Below, one piece after another: positions 21,997 to 34,769 of a DNA stretch of 64,000 nucleotides (position 1 is its first letter; each line of letters starts with the position of its first letter). The translations under genes were made by a program, and so were the position numbers. The notes below the pieces were generated by a model. It was given only the letters and a program-made list of their open reading frames with translations. It had not been told where the DNA came from and ran no database searches. The DNA comes from Calycina herbarum. Taxonomy: Eukaryota; Ascomycota; Leotiomycetes; Helotiales; Pezizellaceae. Where the stretch lies: NCBI GenBank assembly GCA_001414485.1, contig LLEY01000191.1:1-64000 (forward strand). Direction: 5' to 3'.

Positions 21997-24900
21997 CTAC
22001 CCACCCACAACAGCCAAACCCTCATAGATCTTGCTCTTAACAGCATAGAAAGTACTCTCCTTTTGCGGAATAGCCATAATCCCAGAACTCTCAATCTCAA
22101 TCCTGCCCGTGCCGGTCTTTTTTACAATCACCGATCCATCGATCAGTAATGTTCCCTCGCCTCTAAATTCTGCCGTGTGGCCAGAAGCTTGCATGATCTT
22201 CCTTAGATCTGCTAAGCGCAAGTCTCCAACGTGGAGTGGTTGAGCGATGGATCTGGTGGCGGATGCCATGCTTGATGGGAGAATGTCCAAGGTTGGAACT
22301 TCTACTTGGGTTGGTGCTGCTGGTACGATTTCGGTCGAAGTACTTTCGTCTTCGTCCTCCCCTTTGATTAACTTCTGTCGCTTTTGACTTCCCTCGCGAT
22401 TAGAATCTTGGGCTTCACGAGAAGTGACTTCGAGTCGACCAGTGAGAGTGACGATTCCCAATCCTTTCACGTTCTGCCATCTTAGTCGTTTGACGAGAGC
22501 ATCTGTGAGTTTGATGGACCAAGCATTGGTATCGACACTAGCATCAACCCAGACACCAACTTCTGGAGTAAATACATCAATAGATGCTTCATCGACTCCG
22601 CCAATTTTGGCTGCGAGAAGTTTCCGACAATCAATGGCGAGAGCCGATGTCTCCTCCTTCATACCACCGACGAAGATCAATTTTCGAGGTTGGATAAGTG
22701 GGATTAACATTTGCAAGCTACGCTTGTCGTGTACACCACCAAAGTCGACGAAAGCTACACGCAGGTCAACAACGAGAGTTTCGGTCGTGATGACAGCCCT
22801 CGATGGGCCAGTGATCTCTTCTACCTCCATCTCGAAATCATCATTAGGACCCACCAGCATATTTTTATTTCCGTCCTCAGGGCTCTCGCGCCCTCCTTGT
22901 AGTTGTTGGCGTTTAAGGCCCCGTAGGTCCATAGGAACATCGTCCCATTTCCGTTTCTTCCCTAGCGTATCCTTAGTGTCGTATTTTCCGGGTTGTTGTC
23001 GCATATCATGTCCATCAACCTCGTCACGCTCTTCTTCTCTCTGGAAATCTTCTCTTCTGAGGATTTCTCCAAAATCATCATTTCTCTTTCGTCTAATGAC
23101 CATGGGAAACATCTTTTCTCGTCCCTTCTTTCCACGAACATCATAGTCATAGACCCCTTTCTTGCGAAGTAGAATGTTGATCCCAAGGTCCTCATCACTC
23201 AAGCCGATCTTCTTTCGATTTGCCTGACCCATGGTTGCCGAGATGTTAAGAGCCTTTCCTTGCTGCTCGGTTTCAGAGCCTTCATCATCAGAAGAGGAGT
23301 CGGTCGAAGCATCATCAATCACATCTGCAGATGATTCTAAAGCCGTAGCTCCGCCAGCCTGCGTTGTTTGCAATTGGTGTCTAGTGGCCAACCATTGCTG
23401 ATACACACCAAGGTCATTTCCCTCGAGGGCAACCCGTTTCGCTTCTCGTAAAGTAAGTTCTTGACCCCCAGCATAGACCTGCTCTAAGTTGTCGCCACTA
23501 GACGCTGGTTCGGTAGCAACTCCATGTTTGCGTTCCTCCCACCAAGACCATAATGTTCTTGCCATGCCAAGATTTGGGGTTTCCAGGGATGGCACGCCCA
23601 ATTTTTCTGTAAGAATGACAAGATTTCGTCTGTCGTCGCAAATCTTCCGTAGTACTTCTTTTGAAAATCCCCATTCTAAAGATGTATCGCTGGCCAAAAT
23701 CACCTTTCCAACAGATCTCCCAAGGCTATCGGTTTCGTTCAGTACTCGATCGATTTGCCCCTTTCGCTCTAGGAGTCGCAAGTGTTCGAAATCGAATGGT
23801 CCCCCAGGCATTTTTGAGTCCCTATCATCCTGTTTCTGTTGATTTTGGTTTCCACCGGCAACAGCTTCAAATTCCCGAATGATACCTTCGTCCATCCATT
23901 CCAACATACTTCTAGCATATCGCATAGTTGCCTGTATATTTTTGCTTGCCAAGTACGGCTTCGCTGAAAGCAGGGGGCTGTCTTCATTCTCGCTTTCTGT
24001 CCGCCATGCATGTTCTAGGAGGTAAGCCAGTTCAAGCACACGGGCACTTGAATCTGTTGGAATAAGGACTATTCCTCCCTTCGAAACCGAAGATTTGATC
24101 ATATCAATCAAAAGCTCGTCTCGCTTCTTCTTTCCACCCGACACAGCTACTCTTTCCCCGCCCTTACTACTGCAAATCAACGCTGTTGGTTTCCTTAACT
24201 GCTCAATGACCTCCGCACCACCGCCACCAGCTCCTCCTAACCAGGCAGCGCCAGCCAAGACATTCTCACGAGATTGGTTCCAGTCTACCGCATAAACAAT
24301 CGACTCCAGTCCATGTTGAATGTGCCAGATTGTTCCTCCCAGAGTATGACCTGCGTTGTAGGCGGTGATAGTGAGTCCATTGAGAGGAGGAGACCATGGT
24401 GACGGAAGTGGTTGGTGGGGTTGAGAGTATTTTAAGGGATGAACGAGTGCAAAATAAGAAGCTATCTCCTGACCGGTGGGCGGCTGTAGAAGGATATTTC
24501 GCTCCTCTTCCGACGAAGATGATTGGGGGTACGAGTATGAGGTTTCTGTTAAGGATTCCGGGGGTATTATTGTAGAAGCAAGAGGCGCCGAGCTATAGAG
24601 ATCTTGGAGGAGCGTTCTTCCCAGGGCTATAACTGGAGTCGTCGCATATATCGGGATTCGAGTGAAAAGGGGGAAATGTTTACAACAATGTGCAAATGCT
24701 GCAATATGTGCGGTCGTCGCGTGAGTTAGGAGGACTACTGAGAGAGTTGGAACGACTCTGGACAAAGTGTTAGCATGGGCACATGAGGAGCGAGTAGAGT
24801 GGATATCGGGACAATCAAAATTGGGGTGATCAAGAGAGAATATTGGCCATGAATGAGGTTGGATCAAGTTGAATGATGTTGATTGATGTCTGCTATACAT

Positions 24901-25117
24901 GGCTCTCTCGCAAATCCGGCCTCGGCCTCTCTCCAAAGCATAAACATCCCGCAAAAGAAATCTCGACCTACTTCTCAAGCTCCTTTAGCTTGCCCACATC
25001 AAAAGTTTCGTCCCATCCGACATCTATCAAGACCTTGACTCCTCCATCGAGCTCGAGAAGGGATTGCGACGCCGCTGATTCCGACTGCGCGCCCAGTAAT
25101 GAGCAGAAAGTGAACAT
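21997..25117 (-). CDS. CFT2: Cleavage and polyadenylation factor subunit 2 (CPSF100/Cft2), 968 aa
   Basis: Two exons (25117..24972 and 24757..21997) give 968 residues; the 214-nt intron could be misread as coding because it stays open. The protein has the metallo-beta-lactamase/beta-CASP layout of CPSF100. An N-terminal sheet contains LIDVGWDE. The segment LLTHATTAHIAAF stands where active nucleases carry HxHxDH, so metal ligands are missing as expected for this non-catalytic subunit. TAYNAGHTLGGTIW and IVYAVDWNQSRE come next, with a beta-CASP region around 280-480. Then follow an acidic/charged insertion (about 540-700) and a conserved C-terminal domain. It partners the CPSF73 endonuclease in pre-mRNA 3'-end cleavage in the nucleus. 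It is divergently placed against SEC24, with 572 bases between the two start codons. Confidence 0.93.
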
Positions 25118-25689
25118 TGTGAATGAGATCCAGGTCTTAGCCTGCTGCCTCTGCCTCCGCTTCAACACATCCAAACTCCTTGTTATATGGTGTATCGCAT
25201 ACTCGAGCGATTACTATTCGGTAATATTTAGTCGGCTTTCAGTTGATGGCGATGTGAATTCGGGGGTGTTGACTGTCGCAAGTTCGGGTTCGAAGTAGAA
25301 ATGGACACAGGAGAGAAAGCGCGTCAAGGTTTCTTTGCCAGGGGTGGCACTAGCGTGGAGAACAGAGGAGGCCTAAAGCGGCACCTCCCTCCCCCAAAAT
25401 ACTATGTATGGTGATGCCGCTTTTCTTTCCAGCTCAGACAGCCATTCAGGGATTCAGTGTCTGGTCTGGCCCGAGGGGAATTCTTGAAATCGTCCACGGT
25501 GTCAACACCAGCAATCATCAGATTCGCAATCACGAACCACCATCACCCATTTTCTCTCCTACAATCTGCAGATACCGAAAGACCTCCATGCAATGAATCG
25601 AATTTCATGATCTCCTGATCCCTCAAATCATCTACCTTAGCTACGAGCTTCGCTAGAATTCGCCAACTGCCTGTAATCGGTAGCATACC
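25118..25689. promoter_or_regulatory. Shared divergent promoter region of CFT2 and SEC24
   Basis: The 572 bases between the ATG codons of two divergently transcribed housekeeping genes must hold both promoters and leaders. No clear TATA box was seen on either side, as is common for constitutively expressed fungal genes. Confidence 0.55.
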
Positions 25690-28600
25690 ATGTCCGACTA
25701 CCAACTCTACCACTCTCTGGGCCAGGGCGATCCAAATGACCCAAGAAACCAAGGTCAAAGCCCACAAGTAGCACCTCCTCAATTCAACCCTCAAGTGGCC
25801 CCTTCGCCTTATGGTCCTCCATCCGGCGCAAACTATACCCCTCAAGGTCAACCTCAATATGGCACTCCACAGATGGGCGCGCCTTCGCCATATCAAGGTT
25901 CCCAGGACCCCGGATATTTCCCAAACCAAGCAGGACAACCACAAGATGGAGGGTTAGCAGCGCAGATGGGCGGATTGGGATTGGGCGAAGTTGCAACACA
26001 CGGGAAGAAGAAGAAGAAGGATAGGCACGCATACCATACAATGGAAGCCCCCGCTGGCTCGTCTGCAGCTTTCAATGGAATCCCTCAAGGGAATGTTCAA
26101 CCTTCGCAATTTTTAAATTCGGACCCTTCGGCAATGTCCTCCCCTGGTGGCCAGTTTTTGAATCAGCAAGTTACCCCTCAGATGTCTCAATTTCCAGCTC
26201 CCGTCAATGCACCATTTAATCCAGCAAACGCTGCTTCTCCAGCCCAGTTTGCTTCAAGAAATGGTACCAATCCAGACAGTTTTGCTGCAAACGTTCAAGC
26301 TTCAGCACAAGGCCAAGTCGATCCAGATCAGATTCCTAGTGTACCTAGCTCCAGAGACGCTCTCTCACAATACTACCTCAGCAATGTGTATCCTACCTTT
26401 GAACACCATATACCCCCTCCAGCTTCTGTTTCTTTCGTAGCTTTCGATCAAGGAAATGCCTCTCCAAAATTCACACGTCTGTCTATGAACAATATCCCAT
26501 CTAATTCAGATGCCCTTCATTCCACCGGACTACCTCTCGGACTACTTTTACAGCCTCTTGCTCCTTTACAGGCCGGGGAATTAGAGATTCCGGTCTTGGA
26601 TTTCGGCGAAATTGGGCCACCAAGATGTCACAGATGCCGAGCTTATATCAATCCTTTCATGGTTTTCCGGTCAGGAGGAAACAAGTTCGTGTGTAACATG
26701 TGTAATTATGCAAACGATTGTCCTCTTGAATATTTTTGCGCCACTACCCCTCAAGGAGCACGTGTCGATCGAGAGTCAAGAGCAGAATTGATGCGAGGAA
26801 CAGTGGAATTCTTGGTTCCAAAGGAATATTGGAATAAGGAGCCTGTTGGATTGAGATGGCTCTTTTTGATTGATGTTGGTCAGGAGGCCTTCAACAAGGG
26901 CTTTTTGGAATCATTTTGTGAAGGTATTATGGTCGCTCTTTACGGAACCGACCCTGATTCCGAGGAACGAAAGATTCCAGAAGGAGCGAAGGTTGGATTT
27001 GTTACATTTGATAAAGACATACACTTCTACAACATGAATGTAGGTTTTCCTTCGTTTTTTGTGAGTAATTGAGGACTGACATCTTTAGCCTGCCTTGGAT
27101 CAAGCACAAATGTTGATAATGCCAGACATCGAGGATCCTTTTCTGCCCCTGAGCGAAGGTCTCTTTGTCGATCCTTATGAAGCCAAGTATGTTACCAAAT
27201 TTTCCTTGGGGGTCGTAACCCGTACTAATTCTTGCAGATCCAACATCACCTCATTACTGAGCCAACTTCCTGCACTATTTTCTCAAGTCAAAAACCCGGA
27301 ACCTGCTCTACTACCGACATTGACAGCGGCATTAGCAGCGCTTGAGAAGACAGGCGGAAAGATCGTATGCTCATTATCAGCTCTACCTACTTGGGGTCCT
27401 GGCCGGCTATTCCTTCGTGATGATGGCAAACAACAAGGTGATGCAGAAAAGAAGCTTTTCACCACTGAGCATCCAGGTTGGAGAAAGATGGCAGATAAAA
27501 TGGTTACTGCTGGTGCCGGCGTTGATTTCTTCCTGGCAGCTCCAGGTGGTGGTTATCTTGATATTGCCACGATTGGTCATGTCTCGGCATCCACTGGTGG
27601 AGAGACATTCTATTACCCTAACTTTGTCTCCCCACGCGATTCCGCCAAGTTAGCGCAAGAAATCATGCACACTGTTAGACGAGAGACTGGATATCAAGCG
27701 CTGATGAAAGTCCGATGCTCGAATGGTTTGCAGGTTTCGTCCTATCATGGGAACTTTGTACAGCATACTTTTGGAGCTGACGTTGAGTTTGGAGTCGTGG
27801 ATGCCGACAAGGCAATGGGTGTTATGTTCAGCTACGACGGAAAACTCGACGCGAAGCTTGATGCTCATTTCCAGAGTGCTCTGTTGTACACAACTGCTAG
27901 CGGTGAACGAAGGGTCCGATGTTCCAACGTCATTGCGAGCGTCAGCGATAGTGCCAAGGATTGCATGAAGTTTGTTGATCAAGATGCTGTATATGCTCTG
28001 ATCGCAAAGGAGGCTGCCACCAAGATGACTTCGGCTTCTTTGAAGGAGATCAGAGGCGCCTTGACGGAAAAGACTGTCGATATCCTAGCTGGTTATCGCA
28101 AGAATTTCTCAGGCTCACATCCTCCTGGTCAACTTGTTCTCCCCGAAAATCTCAAGGAATTCAGTATGTACATCTTGGGCCTGATAAAATCCCGTGCATT
28201 CAAAGGAGGACAGGAACCAACAGACCGAAGAGTACACGACATGCGAATTATCAAAGGTATGGGAGCTCTCGAGCTCTCTCTCTACCTTTATCCTCGCATG
28301 ATACCGATCCACAACCTCCAGCCCGAAGACGGGTTCCCAAATCCCGAATCTGGCCATCTGCGCATGCCTCCTTCGATACGATGCTCCTTCTCTCGCGTTG
28401 AGGATGGCGGCGTATATCTCATTGATAACGGTCAAAACTGCTACCTTTGGTTGCACTCTCAGACTTCACCAAACTTGATAATCGACCTGTTCGGCGAGGA
28501 CAAAGACTCCCTCAAGTCATTAGACCCATATAGTTCCTCGCTACCTGTTCTACAAACACATCTCAGTGCGCAAGTTCGAAACATCCTCGAGTACCTGAAG

Positions 28601-28898
28601 ACAATGCGTGGCTCCAAGGCCTTGACCATCCAACTCGCACGACAAGGGCTCGATGGTGCCGAGTATGAATTCGCGCGACTATTAGTCGAAGATCGAAATA
28701 ACGAGGCGCAGAGTTACGTGGATTGGCTGGTGCATATCCACCGCCATGTACAGTTGGAGGTATTTCCTCCCTATTAACATCCCTTCTTTTGGGATTCTGC
28801 TAACATTAATTAAGTTGACGGGTCAGAGGAAAAAGGATGAGAGTGGTGATAATTCGATAGCTTCGAATTTTGCGGGATTGAGACCTCCTTATTGGTAG
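25690..28898 (+). CDS. SEC24: COPII coat protein Sec24 (1017 aa)
   Basis: Four exons (25690..27039, 27089..27186, 27238..28759, 28815..28898) give 1017 residues. The N-terminal ~200 residues are Pro/Gln/Gly-rich and disordered, including a KKKKKDRHAYH patch. The zinc finger carries paired cysteines PRCHRC and CNMC around residues 310-340. The vWA-like trunk starts near GLRWLFLIDVGQEAF and includes SLSALPTWGPGRLF. Beta-sandwich, helical and gelsolin-like parts follow (VYLIDNGQNCYLWLH). The last exon was recognised from a GCTAAC branch site and supplies the tail LRPPYW. Without splicing, the frame would end at FPPY. Sec24 pairs with Sec23 on Sar1-GTP at ER exit sites and selects cargo for anterograde vesicles. 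Length and domain order are normal. Confidence 0.95.
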
Positions 28899-31800
28899 GG
28901 GGTGTGATGATGTACAGGGAATGATAATTAGTAGGCATGGTTGGAGAAATACCAAGGAAGATGAAGAGAAGCTTAGAGGGAAGAGAGGTGTGACTTCTGA
29001 GTACATTTAGCGTGCATAGAAAAAGTCTTAGGTCTGGTTTGTGATCTGCATTTATGGGGAATGAAATGAGTTCTTTTTTTCTCGTGGGTTTTGTGATCCT
29101 TGGGGGTATCTAGCTTTGAGGGGCTTGTTTGGTTGTGTGTGTGGTTTATGGATATTACTCTTTGGAAGGCCTCCTTGAGGGATAGTGAGGAATCCCCTCG
29201 TCTTGAAATTGTTGATAACCTGAGTTGTTGAGCAATCAAGTTCAAGCTTACTCCAGTGGTCAGTTTATGGAAACTTGGAACAAGAGAAATAGACACCGGT
29301 TTGTGCTTAAGAGCGCTGCCAGGTTGGTATAAAAATGTCAGACTTTTAGAGAAAGCTAGTGACAACAGATTCAAACTAAGTTGCCCTTTCCATGGAGGGA
29401 GCCCTGGAGCTTGCATATTTGAAGAGGCGGTACTTGCTGTTGAAATTCATTTGTTTGCCCCTAGGAGTTGCTTTGTTGATGTCAAGTCTAGTCTTGTTGT
29501 TTATCTTCTATGTTGTTTTGCAATTCTCGTCTTTTGTTGTCGAGATATGTGCTGTCGAAGTTTCTTCTCTTGCGCGATAGGGTACTGTGACTTGGTATAC
29601 CACTAAGTGTTTGAGTCGATAACGCGGTTTTTCCATACGCTGCAGTTTACTCTCCGATGGTTTGAAAACTGTTCTGGGGCATCGATGAGTTTCAGAGAGC
29701 CATGAATTGGTATAAGGGGTTATTTGTGTTATAATCTCTACTGGATAACGTAGTTTCTGGTTTTATAGACACTAACTTTTGTTGAGAGGAACGGGATTAG
29801 GAAACATGGTATGAGAAGCGGAGGGGTTGATGATGACTCTTCTTCTTGTATCATTAGGTATAAATTCAAAGATTACTTGCGTGGTACGGTTACGGTTGAT
29901 GTTGCAATAACAAATTTTTTAAGATGTGCGAATTGATGTTGGTAAGCCCTTGGGCAACTAGAACAATATCCATTAATTTTAAGGAAATGAATGGTATTGC
30001 TCATTTCGTATCTGGCGTAAGTTTATGTTTGAGGTTTTCTCAGTGAAAGGGCACCAGGGGGTTTAGAGGACTTGGTGAAAGGTGTTGTGATCTTGGCAGC
30101 AGTAACTAATCTCACTACCGAACAATGCCTGGGGTCTGTCGAACTTCCGCTTTCCATTCTTTGAACTCCGAATCATAGCCCAAGAAGCTCATTGTCCCCG
30201 TGAGATGAAGAAACTAAACTTTATATCTCCGTGAGAATTATGGTCACGCTATCTTTTTGTTTTTTTCTTTTCTTGTTTCTTGTTGTCGAAATTCCCACTC
30301 TTAGCGATTGGGTGTTCTAAGAAATGACAAACTCTCAGGTATGCAAGAGATGGTGGTATATGGTGGATGGATTCTTCTTGGCTTCCACGAAGAGAGAGTG
30401 GTTATGATAGAAATTGGACTATAAGACTTACGAAGCTGGTTCCAGAATACGTCGGAAATTGTCTTCGATTCGTACCATTTGATGCCTACTTAGAATGTAG
30501 CAACTTATTTTATACAAGATAATGTGCTGAATTTTCTGTTGGCGAAGTTTGGTAAGGAGAGCCAATGTATCATATTGAGATTGAAGGGGGTTTTCAATAA
30601 ATGTAGCCAGAGAGATTGAGACACCATTCCAGCTTTCAAGTTACTACTTACTGGCGTTATCTTTAGTGCATATTGGTAAGTTTGAAGTGCTTTGGTTGTA
30701 TGAGTATGAGGTTGTTTCTTTCCGGCGGAACTCACGAAAGCTATCATCTTGCGAAGGCAAGTTGTCATTCTGACAATTTAAGTTTAAAGAGTAGTCTTGT
30801 CATTAGATCAATTCTTAAATTGGTCATACTTGAGAGATGTGTTTGAGCTAACTCCTTAACAGCTTCCGCTTTATTATCAGTACAGCTAAAGACTCGGGGC
30901 AAACTTCTTTCCCATGTGCTTCGGAAGTGAATATACTCTCCCAAATCCTCAGCTGAACTACCCTCAGCAAATCGCTGTGGCAAAAATCTCAAACAACTAG
31001 AAATCGACAGCAGCAAAACTTTCGACAGCAAGAGAATAGTGATTTATCCCCTCAAGAGAAAGAATTACGTTCAGATTCATTCTGTTTGTATCCATACCTG
31101 CCAGGAAAGTTCCACAGCGTATTGCGACAAGTTCTTAAACTGTTGCTTCTTCGTATCTTCCTCTGACAGGCCCTGGCATTTGTTCTTCGAGGGGGTTGTG
31201 TAACCAGATAGTTCTAGCCTTATACTGTGTATTCCAAGAGCATATTTATAATTCACCTAGACGGATAAGTGGCAAATATTAGCTTTCTCGATGGTGAACT
31301 GTGTAAGGAAGTGAATTCGGTCTTCGTCGTCTGAGCGAGACAGAGTCTTGCTCTTAATACTTTTCGTGAGTTTGATCTGGGAGAGGTTTAAGTGGCCTTT
31401 TCTTCTTTCTTGCTGGGGATGAGAAGGCTGAAGCTGACCTCGATGGGAAGCAGTATAGTGAATAGTATGAAGATAATCGGTTTGTGCAAGTTTCGGATGC
31501 TTCCAGGAACTTTCTAGTCCACCAAAGACTGTCGGAATCTGTGTCAGGTGGCAAAAAAAAAGCCCCTGAAGCACTTCCTCCCATCCTCCGAAGCAAAGCT
31601 CAGAGAACCAAGAACTTGGTTTTCTAGTTCTCCTAGATTCACCTGTACAATCATGTATCAGTCGGATCAGCAACTCGTTCTGTGAGATCTAGGTGTACAT
31701 GGAATTGAAAGATTCGTTGTGTCGTATTGTTCCACGAGACGAATCAAGACTGCAACCCCAAAATTCAAGAAGAAGTTGATATTAATTACAAGATTATCAA

Positions 31801-32524
31801 TCATGGTTTTAGACTAGTCAAAGGAAGGAAGACAGGGTTGGTGAATTATCCGAAAGATGCTATGGCAAAGCGTTGGTTCCTGGGTTTAGAGGATGCCTCT
31901 CTTGTCCTTTTTCATTGCAGATGACCCATCTCTCTTTCTCTTTTTCTCACCGTTGGAGCTGTCTTTTCTGCTTTCTTACTGTCGAATCTTTAGTTACTGT
32001 CGAAATGAATCTCAACTCCCCAAAGAGGTCATTTTATCTCTCGTATCCACAATCTCTGAGTGCGAATTGTAGCCATACCGGTATTTGGTTTAGGCAGAGA
32101 GAGTTTCGTGGTCAACAAGTTTCCACGAATTTCCGATAGCTTGGCAGGTGTTACTTGTATAAACCTTGCTATCCGTTAAACCAACAATACGTATCGTTTT
32201 TATACAAAAGAAAAACTGAAACTGAGCAACGACAAATTTGGAGTAAAAAAATATTTCTTTTCCTTTAGCTAGCCATTCTCCTGGTATACCCATATCCAAA
32301 ACACCATCATCAAAACACTCCCAGCACTTTCCCTATATATTCAAGAAAGAACAGGTGCTCGAGAGCGAAATGAAAGTCGTGACCATAATTTCCATGCAGT
32401 TTGTTTGACCACGGATGTGCCGACAAGCTCAAGAGGGCCGCGGATTCAAACCTCAACTCTCCTGAACTCGTTCACACAACTGGCTCATGTCTGCTTTCAA
32501 GCCCCCCGAAGAGTGACAAAATCA
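28899..32524. other. Gene-poor 3.6-kb region
   Basis: Between the convergent ends of SEC24 and the copper amine oxidase gene. Only short, mutually overlapping frames occur; the longest (28973-29416 on the minus strand and 31257-31673 on the minus strand) show no domain, no signal peptide and no splice partner. I see no RNA gene or repeat. Confidence 0.5.
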
Positions 32525-34769
32525 TCACAACTTACTATCAACACAACAAACCTTCCCACTCTCCCCCACAATCGCCTCCCCAACCTCCTGCTGATGCTCC
32601 ACACTAGCCAGCACACTCTTATTAAAACTCTGTACACTAGGCGGAACATCCAAAGCCGGATTCTTATCAAAGAAATTCACCGGCTTAAGAGAAACCTTAA
32701 TAATCTCCACCGGCATAACAGGGAAATCCTCAATCCTAGGAACATGGTTGATACCAAATTGTACCCAAACAACCACATCATCATCAAGAACATTATCCTT
32801 TCTGGCAGCCCAACTTCGTACACCAGTCCCACCGCGTGATTGATTTGTGTATTTTCCACCCGAGTAAAGCTCGTCATCGCGGTGGGAGGTGACGTATATG
32901 TTGTGGTCACCGAATTCGGCTCGTTTGTGATGGAAACTATCTTTATCGGCGAGCAGTTTTTGGAAGGGGGGAGCGTGGATTTTATAGGCGACTGGCTTGC
33001 CGTTTATGGGGTTCTTGATAGAGGAATTTTGGATTTTGAACGTTCGGTTGGTGTCGAAGTCAAGGTTGAAGCCGCCGGATGTAGTGATGGGTGTTTCGGT
33101 TACGGTGTAGCCTACTCCGTGGGGGTTGAAGTCGGAACGTGGCATGGCGTGGGCTTCATCGTAGACGACGCGGTTGATGGGGCCATCGATCATAGGGTCT
33201 ACGCGGAGGGAGAAGATGTGTTGGTGGTGGGCGGCGAGGACTCCGGGGTGGACGACTGTTCCGAATGGAACAGAGATGCCTTCGTCGATTGGTTGGGTTG
33301 AGAGGATACCTGTTGCTCGAACTTCGTACATCACTTCTCCGGCTTGGTTGAAGATGAATGCGAGAATGTATTCGTAGTTCGAGACGGTAATGATGGATTG
33401 GAGAACCAATTCTCTGTGTCGAGCGATTGCGGCCCGGCCCGTTCTGTAGTTCGTATGCTTCCATGCGATACCGTTGTCTTGCTCGTGGATGCAAACAACG
33501 TTTGGCATATCTAGAGAATCTCCTTTGTCGTCACTGAGTACTGCCGAGAGGTAATGAATGGACCCAAGGCAATCACAACCCAATTGCAAGTTGTTGGCCA
33601 TGATACCGGCTCCAGCATCACCAAGATCAAATGCAGCTTTCTTGTGGAATGGGTGACGAGGATCAGCGTATGGGATACTCATATCTGAGAGAGAAAGTCT
33701 GTAGAAGAGTGGACGACCAGCATAATGAACATCATACAAGACCATTCCCTCACGTTGGTTAAAACCAACCTTGAATGCCCATTTTTGCCACTCAATCGTA
33801 CGACCTTGCTCACTGAAGTTGGAAACTTTGAATGAGGCACCCTCAGGTTGGATAACATTGAGTGGCTTCAAATCGGTTCGAAGGGTTTGAGCTTCTGGAA
33901 TGTACTCGTTTGGTGGTTGAACTTTATAAGGTGTTGGCTCTTTGAGCGTGTTATCAGCTCCTGTTGGTAGGTAATCAATTCTTGTAACCTTCATGGTCTC
34001 GGCGCTGACGACAGGCGAGATACTGAGTGGCATGGCATAGTGGTTACTATCTGCTTCGGATGAATTGTTAGGATCCCGAATGTAGAGAAAGCATTGAAAC
34101 ATTCTCTTTTCGTCTGAGAAGAGTCCCTCGTTGACTCCATCGGAGCCTATAAATTGTCAACAATAGTTCCAGTTAGGTGATTCAATGGTAGGTAAATCAT
34201 ACCATAAATCCAAGGGTCACTGATAACGACAGTGCCCTTTGGAAGTTGAAGTTTTGCGATTTCCGCCTGTACTCCCTCGTCTGCCAACGCGGCCTGCTCG
34301 ACCTTGACGATCTCATCCCCGTCTGCGTTACTGTGCACATTTGGACCCAAACGCAAGTTACTCTGGACTTTACTTGCACTCAGGTTTATGATTGCTTCAT
34401 GGAGTTTGTCCTTCAAAAAGTTAGTAACGAGGTTCTGGCATTGGGGACACCAAATTCCAAATCCAATGCATGGATCTCTTCAATTGTACGTACAGTGTTA
34501 CGGATGTAGTACACAACAAAACTTCGTCTGTCGATAGTGGGGGTCGACTGGCCACTGTGTTCCGCTGCCAAATACGGAGATAGTTCTGCTTTGCTGGGTT
34601 CTTGTAAAGTGATGCTTTTGAATTGGAGTTTGGTGTCTGCCGGCCAGAGACTCTTGATCAAGCGCGAACTTTCAGTAATTTCAAAGGCAGTCAATGGGCC
34701 AAGAGGATGCTGTGGTGCCGCTTTTCCTCCCACAATTGGGAGGGAGGTGGCAATCTGTTCGACAGACAT
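32525..34769 (-). CDS. Peroxisomal copper amine oxidase (701 aa)
   Basis: Exons 34769..34494, 34410..34203 and 34146..32525 give 701 residues; introns are 83 and 55 nt. The enzyme converts primary amines to aldehydes, H2O2 and ammonia using copper and a topaquinone made from an active-site tyrosine. The cofactor tyrosine is Tyr419 in the motif SNYEY. The general base is in AFDLGDAGAG (Asp335). Copper ligands are His469 and His471 in HHQH plus the histidine of FGINHVPRIEDFP. The C-terminus is SKL, a PTS1 signal, so the protein should be peroxisomal and allow growth on amines as nitrogen source. The start at 34769 is the first ATG in frame; upstream codons are open but have no ATG. No obvious defect. 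Confidence 0.93.
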
